A DNA stretch of 6,554 bases from a bacterium (lineage in GTDB: Archaea > Thermoproteota > Nitrososphaeria > Nitrososphaerales > CADDZS01): assembly GCA_027310845.1 (NCBI GenBank), contig DAIDAB010000115.1:1-6554 (forward strand). The letters are read 5' to 3'. Positions 5,331-6,554 of this stretch are shown here, piece after piece. The notes under the pieces are model-generated. The model saw only the letters and a list, made by a program, of their open reading frames with translations, did not search any database and was not told the DNA's origin. How positions within the stretch are numbered: the stretch's first letter is position 1; each line of letters begins with the position of its first letter. The translations under genes and the position numbers were made by a program.

Positions 5331-6137
5331 TGCCAGAAGTGAATAAAGCTTGTCCACCCATGCAAAGAATTCCTCAGATTTCTTATTTCTGGGCCGGGGC
5401 ATTTCTATTTTTAGAGTAGCAACAACATGTGCCGGCCTCGGAGAGAGCACAACAACCTTGTCTGAAAGCTCTACTATTTCTTCCACGTTATGGCTCACCA
5501 TTATCACCGTCTGAATGGGCGAAGATGGATTGATAAGAAGAGAGTAGATTTCCTTGCGCAAGTGGTCCGCTGTTATGTTGTCAAGCGAGCTGAATGGCTC
5601 GTCCATAAGCAGTGCCTGCGGTTCAAGCGCTAGCGCCCTAGCAATGCCGACTCTTTGTTTCATTCCCCCAGAGAGCTCGCCAGGATAGACATTCTCGAAC
5701 CCCTTGAGGCCTGCATCCTCGAGGGCGCTTGTGGCTCTTTCCTTCTTCTGATCCTCGCTCAGATCATCTCTGGATGACAATCCGAACGTTACATTTTCCA
5801 GAGCGGTACGCCAAGGCAGGAGAACAAAGTTCTGGAAGATCATCGAAATCTCCGTTCGTGGCTTTGTGATAGGATCGTTTAGGAACTTGACTGTGCCGGA
5901 GGTTGGCTTTAGAAGTCCCCCAATTATTCTAAGTAGCGTAGACTTGCCGCAACCCGACGGTCCCGTTATTGTGACAAACTCATCTTTGCAAGCGTTGAGG
6001 GACACATCGTCGAGCACGGGGAGCTGCTCTTTCTCTTTCTTGTAGTCTAGACGTATGTGCTCAGCCGAAATCACTGGTCCTGTAGTTGCTACTATCTTGT
6101 CCGGAGCAATGTGTCGTGATTCAAGTCCTGATGACAT
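5328..6137 (-). CDS. NitT/TauT-family ABC transporter ATP-binding protein
   Basis: The 269-residue nucleotide-binding subunit powers an importer of the nitrate/sulfonate/bicarbonate (NitT/TauT) type. All catalytic motifs are intact: Walker A GPSGCGKST (59-67), Q-loop FQNFVLLPW with Q102, signature LSGGMKQR (155-162), Walker B LLMDEP (176-181) with E180, D-loop SSLD (183-186) and switch His H216 in VSHNVEE. The tail EEFFAWVDKLYSLLA matches the point where fused relatives continue into the AAA-associated domain. The ATG at 6137 is preceded by GAGGT, nine bases upstream, a plausible Shine-Dalgarno. The N-terminal 20 residues are an extension before the first strand. The gene lies 104 bp after the permease stop, probably in one operon. 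Substrate cannot be read from the sequence. Confidence 0.95.
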   Translation of the reverse strand: MSSGLESRHIAPDKIVATTGPVISAEHIRLDYKKEKEQLPVLDDVSLNACKDEFVTITGPSGCGKSTLLRIIGGLLKPTSGTVKFLNDPITKPRTEISMIFQNFVLLPWRTALENVTFGLSSRDDLSEDQKKERATSALEDAGLKGFENVYPGELSGGMKQRVGIARALALEPQALLMDEPFSSLDNITADHLRKEIYSLLINPSSPIQTVIMVSHNVEEIVELSDKVVVLSPRPAHVVATLKIEMPRPRNKKSEEFFAWVDKLYSLLA

Positions 6138-6176
6138 TTAAAACAGACCTCTCTCGAAAGGATCACAAATGATTCG

Positions 6177-6201
6177 CAGGCAAGTCTCTGTGCCTGAGAC
6201 T
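6177..6201 (-). promoter_or_regulatory. two mutually exclusive hairpins between permease and ATPase genes
   Basis: CAGGCA (6177-6182) pairs with TGCCTG (6191-6196), and AGTCTC (6183-6188) pairs with GAGACT (6196-6201). The 5' arm of the second stem is the loop of the first, and the two stems share base 6196, so they cannot both form in the simple way. They lie in the 104-nt spacer ahead of the ATPase start. Switching or mRNA processing is possible but unproven; 6-bp stems can arise by chance. Confidence 0.35.
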
Positions 6202-6241
6202 GTCTGATAGATCGCGATTTGCTGATTTTTCCAATGCAGCC

Positions 6242-6554
6242 CTACCTGTTGTAAGAGTATCTCTTTGTTGCATAGTGATACACTCTGCGCCAGACAGTGA
6301 GATTGAATCCCACTATAAGCGCTGTCATGGATAGTACAGCAAGCGTGAGAGTCAATGGATCGTACGGATTGGTGGAGAGTTGAATCGTTTTCCCTATTCC
6401 GGTGCCCACTTGAGTGAGAAGTTCCGTTGTGCCATTCTTCTTCACGACGCTGAAGTATTCAGCCACAATCAAGGTGTTCGTACCAGAAGAGTTTTGAAGT
6501 GTCAATGCATTGGTGGAATCTGACTGGTTTTGAAGTGTTAAAGGTGTTTTGACA
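6242..6554 (-). CDS. NitT/TauT ABC transporter permease, C-terminal end (5' end outside window)
   Basis: The frame stays open to the right edge, so only the last 103 or so codons are present; the TTG at 6505 is internal, not a start. The visible protein has a Thr/Asn/Gln/Ser-rich stretch, then LIVAEYFSV, which corresponds to the conserved (W)NxxIVAEY motif of these permeases. TQVGTGIGKTIQLST follows, then a last membrane helix (LTLTLAVLSMTALIVGFNL) and a basic end TVWRRVYHYATKRYSY, typical of the family terminus. Permeases that pair with AAA-associated ATPases are often double-length with two permease domains; whether this one is cannot be seen. It should form the membrane channel of the importer driven by the downstream ATPase. 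A 12-residue tandem repeat sits just before the IVAEY motif. Confidence 0.88.
   Translation of the reverse strand, partial: VKTPLTLQNQSDSTNALTLQNSSGTNTLIVAEYFSVVKKNGTTELLTQVGTGIGKTIQLSTNPYDPLTLTLAVLSMTALIVGFNLTVWRRVYHYATKRYSYNR
6491..6538. repeat. 12-bp direct repeat with 36-bp period inside the permease gene
   Basis: GTTTTGAAGTGT occurs at 6491-6502 and again at 6527-6538, exactly 36 bp apart, so the frame is kept. The encoded protein repeats LTLQN: PLTLQNQSDSTN then ALTLQNSSGTNT. Outside the core the two units have diverged. Confidence 0.75.

Noticed and set aside
4985..5346. Three plus-strand ORFs opposite the AAA-associated gene
   Set aside because: They are low-complexity, Pro/Ser/Arg-rich shadows of a well-supported minus-strand gene.
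1..6554. CRISPR array, transposase, integrase or defence system
   Set aside because: No regularly spaced repeats, DDE or recombinase motifs, or known defence-family proteins were found on either strand.

Overview
The window looks like a piece of an archaeal chromosome, most likely a soil-type Thaumarchaeon (Nitrososphaeria). Four things point there: short or apparently leaderless 5' ends with A/T-rich TATA-like boxes about 25 nt upstream, many small zinc-ribbon proteins, a VIT/CCC1 transporter of the 'VSDGLVTN...SMFFGG' type, and a NitT/TauT ABC transporter whose ATPase-associated C-terminal domain is a separate protein. This placement rests on protein style remembered from those genomes, not on a search.

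Layout. Positions 1-383 (+) hold the end of a PH-domain protein with a C-terminal zinc ribbon. Positions 384-1109 have no confident gene, only a perfect 9-bp hairpin and two overlapping minus-strand open frames that may be a decayed gene. Positions 1110-1571 (+) encode a zinc-ribbon/YbjQ (UPF0145) protein. About 1697-2560 (+) is a badly decayed two-TM potassium channel with a TrkA/RCK regulatory domain: its parts (TM1, pore and TM2, RCK-N, RCK-C) are still readable but lie in three frames with several stops and an internal deletion. A strong hairpin follows at 2601-2630. Positions 2751-2996 (+) encode a small C2HC zinc-finger protein with a clear TATA box and an adjacent inverted repeat.

The right half is dense and ordinary in quality. 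An LsrF-like class I aldolase/thiolase (3004-3864, -) is convergent with the zinc-finger gene and divergent from a VIT1/CCC1-type Fe/Mn transporter (about 3997-4785, +). The stop codon of the transporter gene overlaps the stop codon of the last gene of a minus-strand ABC operon. That operon reads permease (6242 to beyond the right edge), ATPase (5328-6137), then AAA-associated domain protein (4782-5306). The last two are in the same frame, separated only by one TGA and seven codons.

How the genes fit together. The ABC operon should form a NitT/TauT-type importer (nitrate/sulfonate/bicarbonate-like substrate unknown); no substrate-binding protein is in the window. The LsrF homologue has no Lsr/AI-2 neighbours, so its substrate here is open. 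The most notable observations are the shattered K+ channel, the single-stop split of the ATPase from its regulatory domain, the orphan archaeal LsrF, and the palindrome abutting the zinc-finger promoter.
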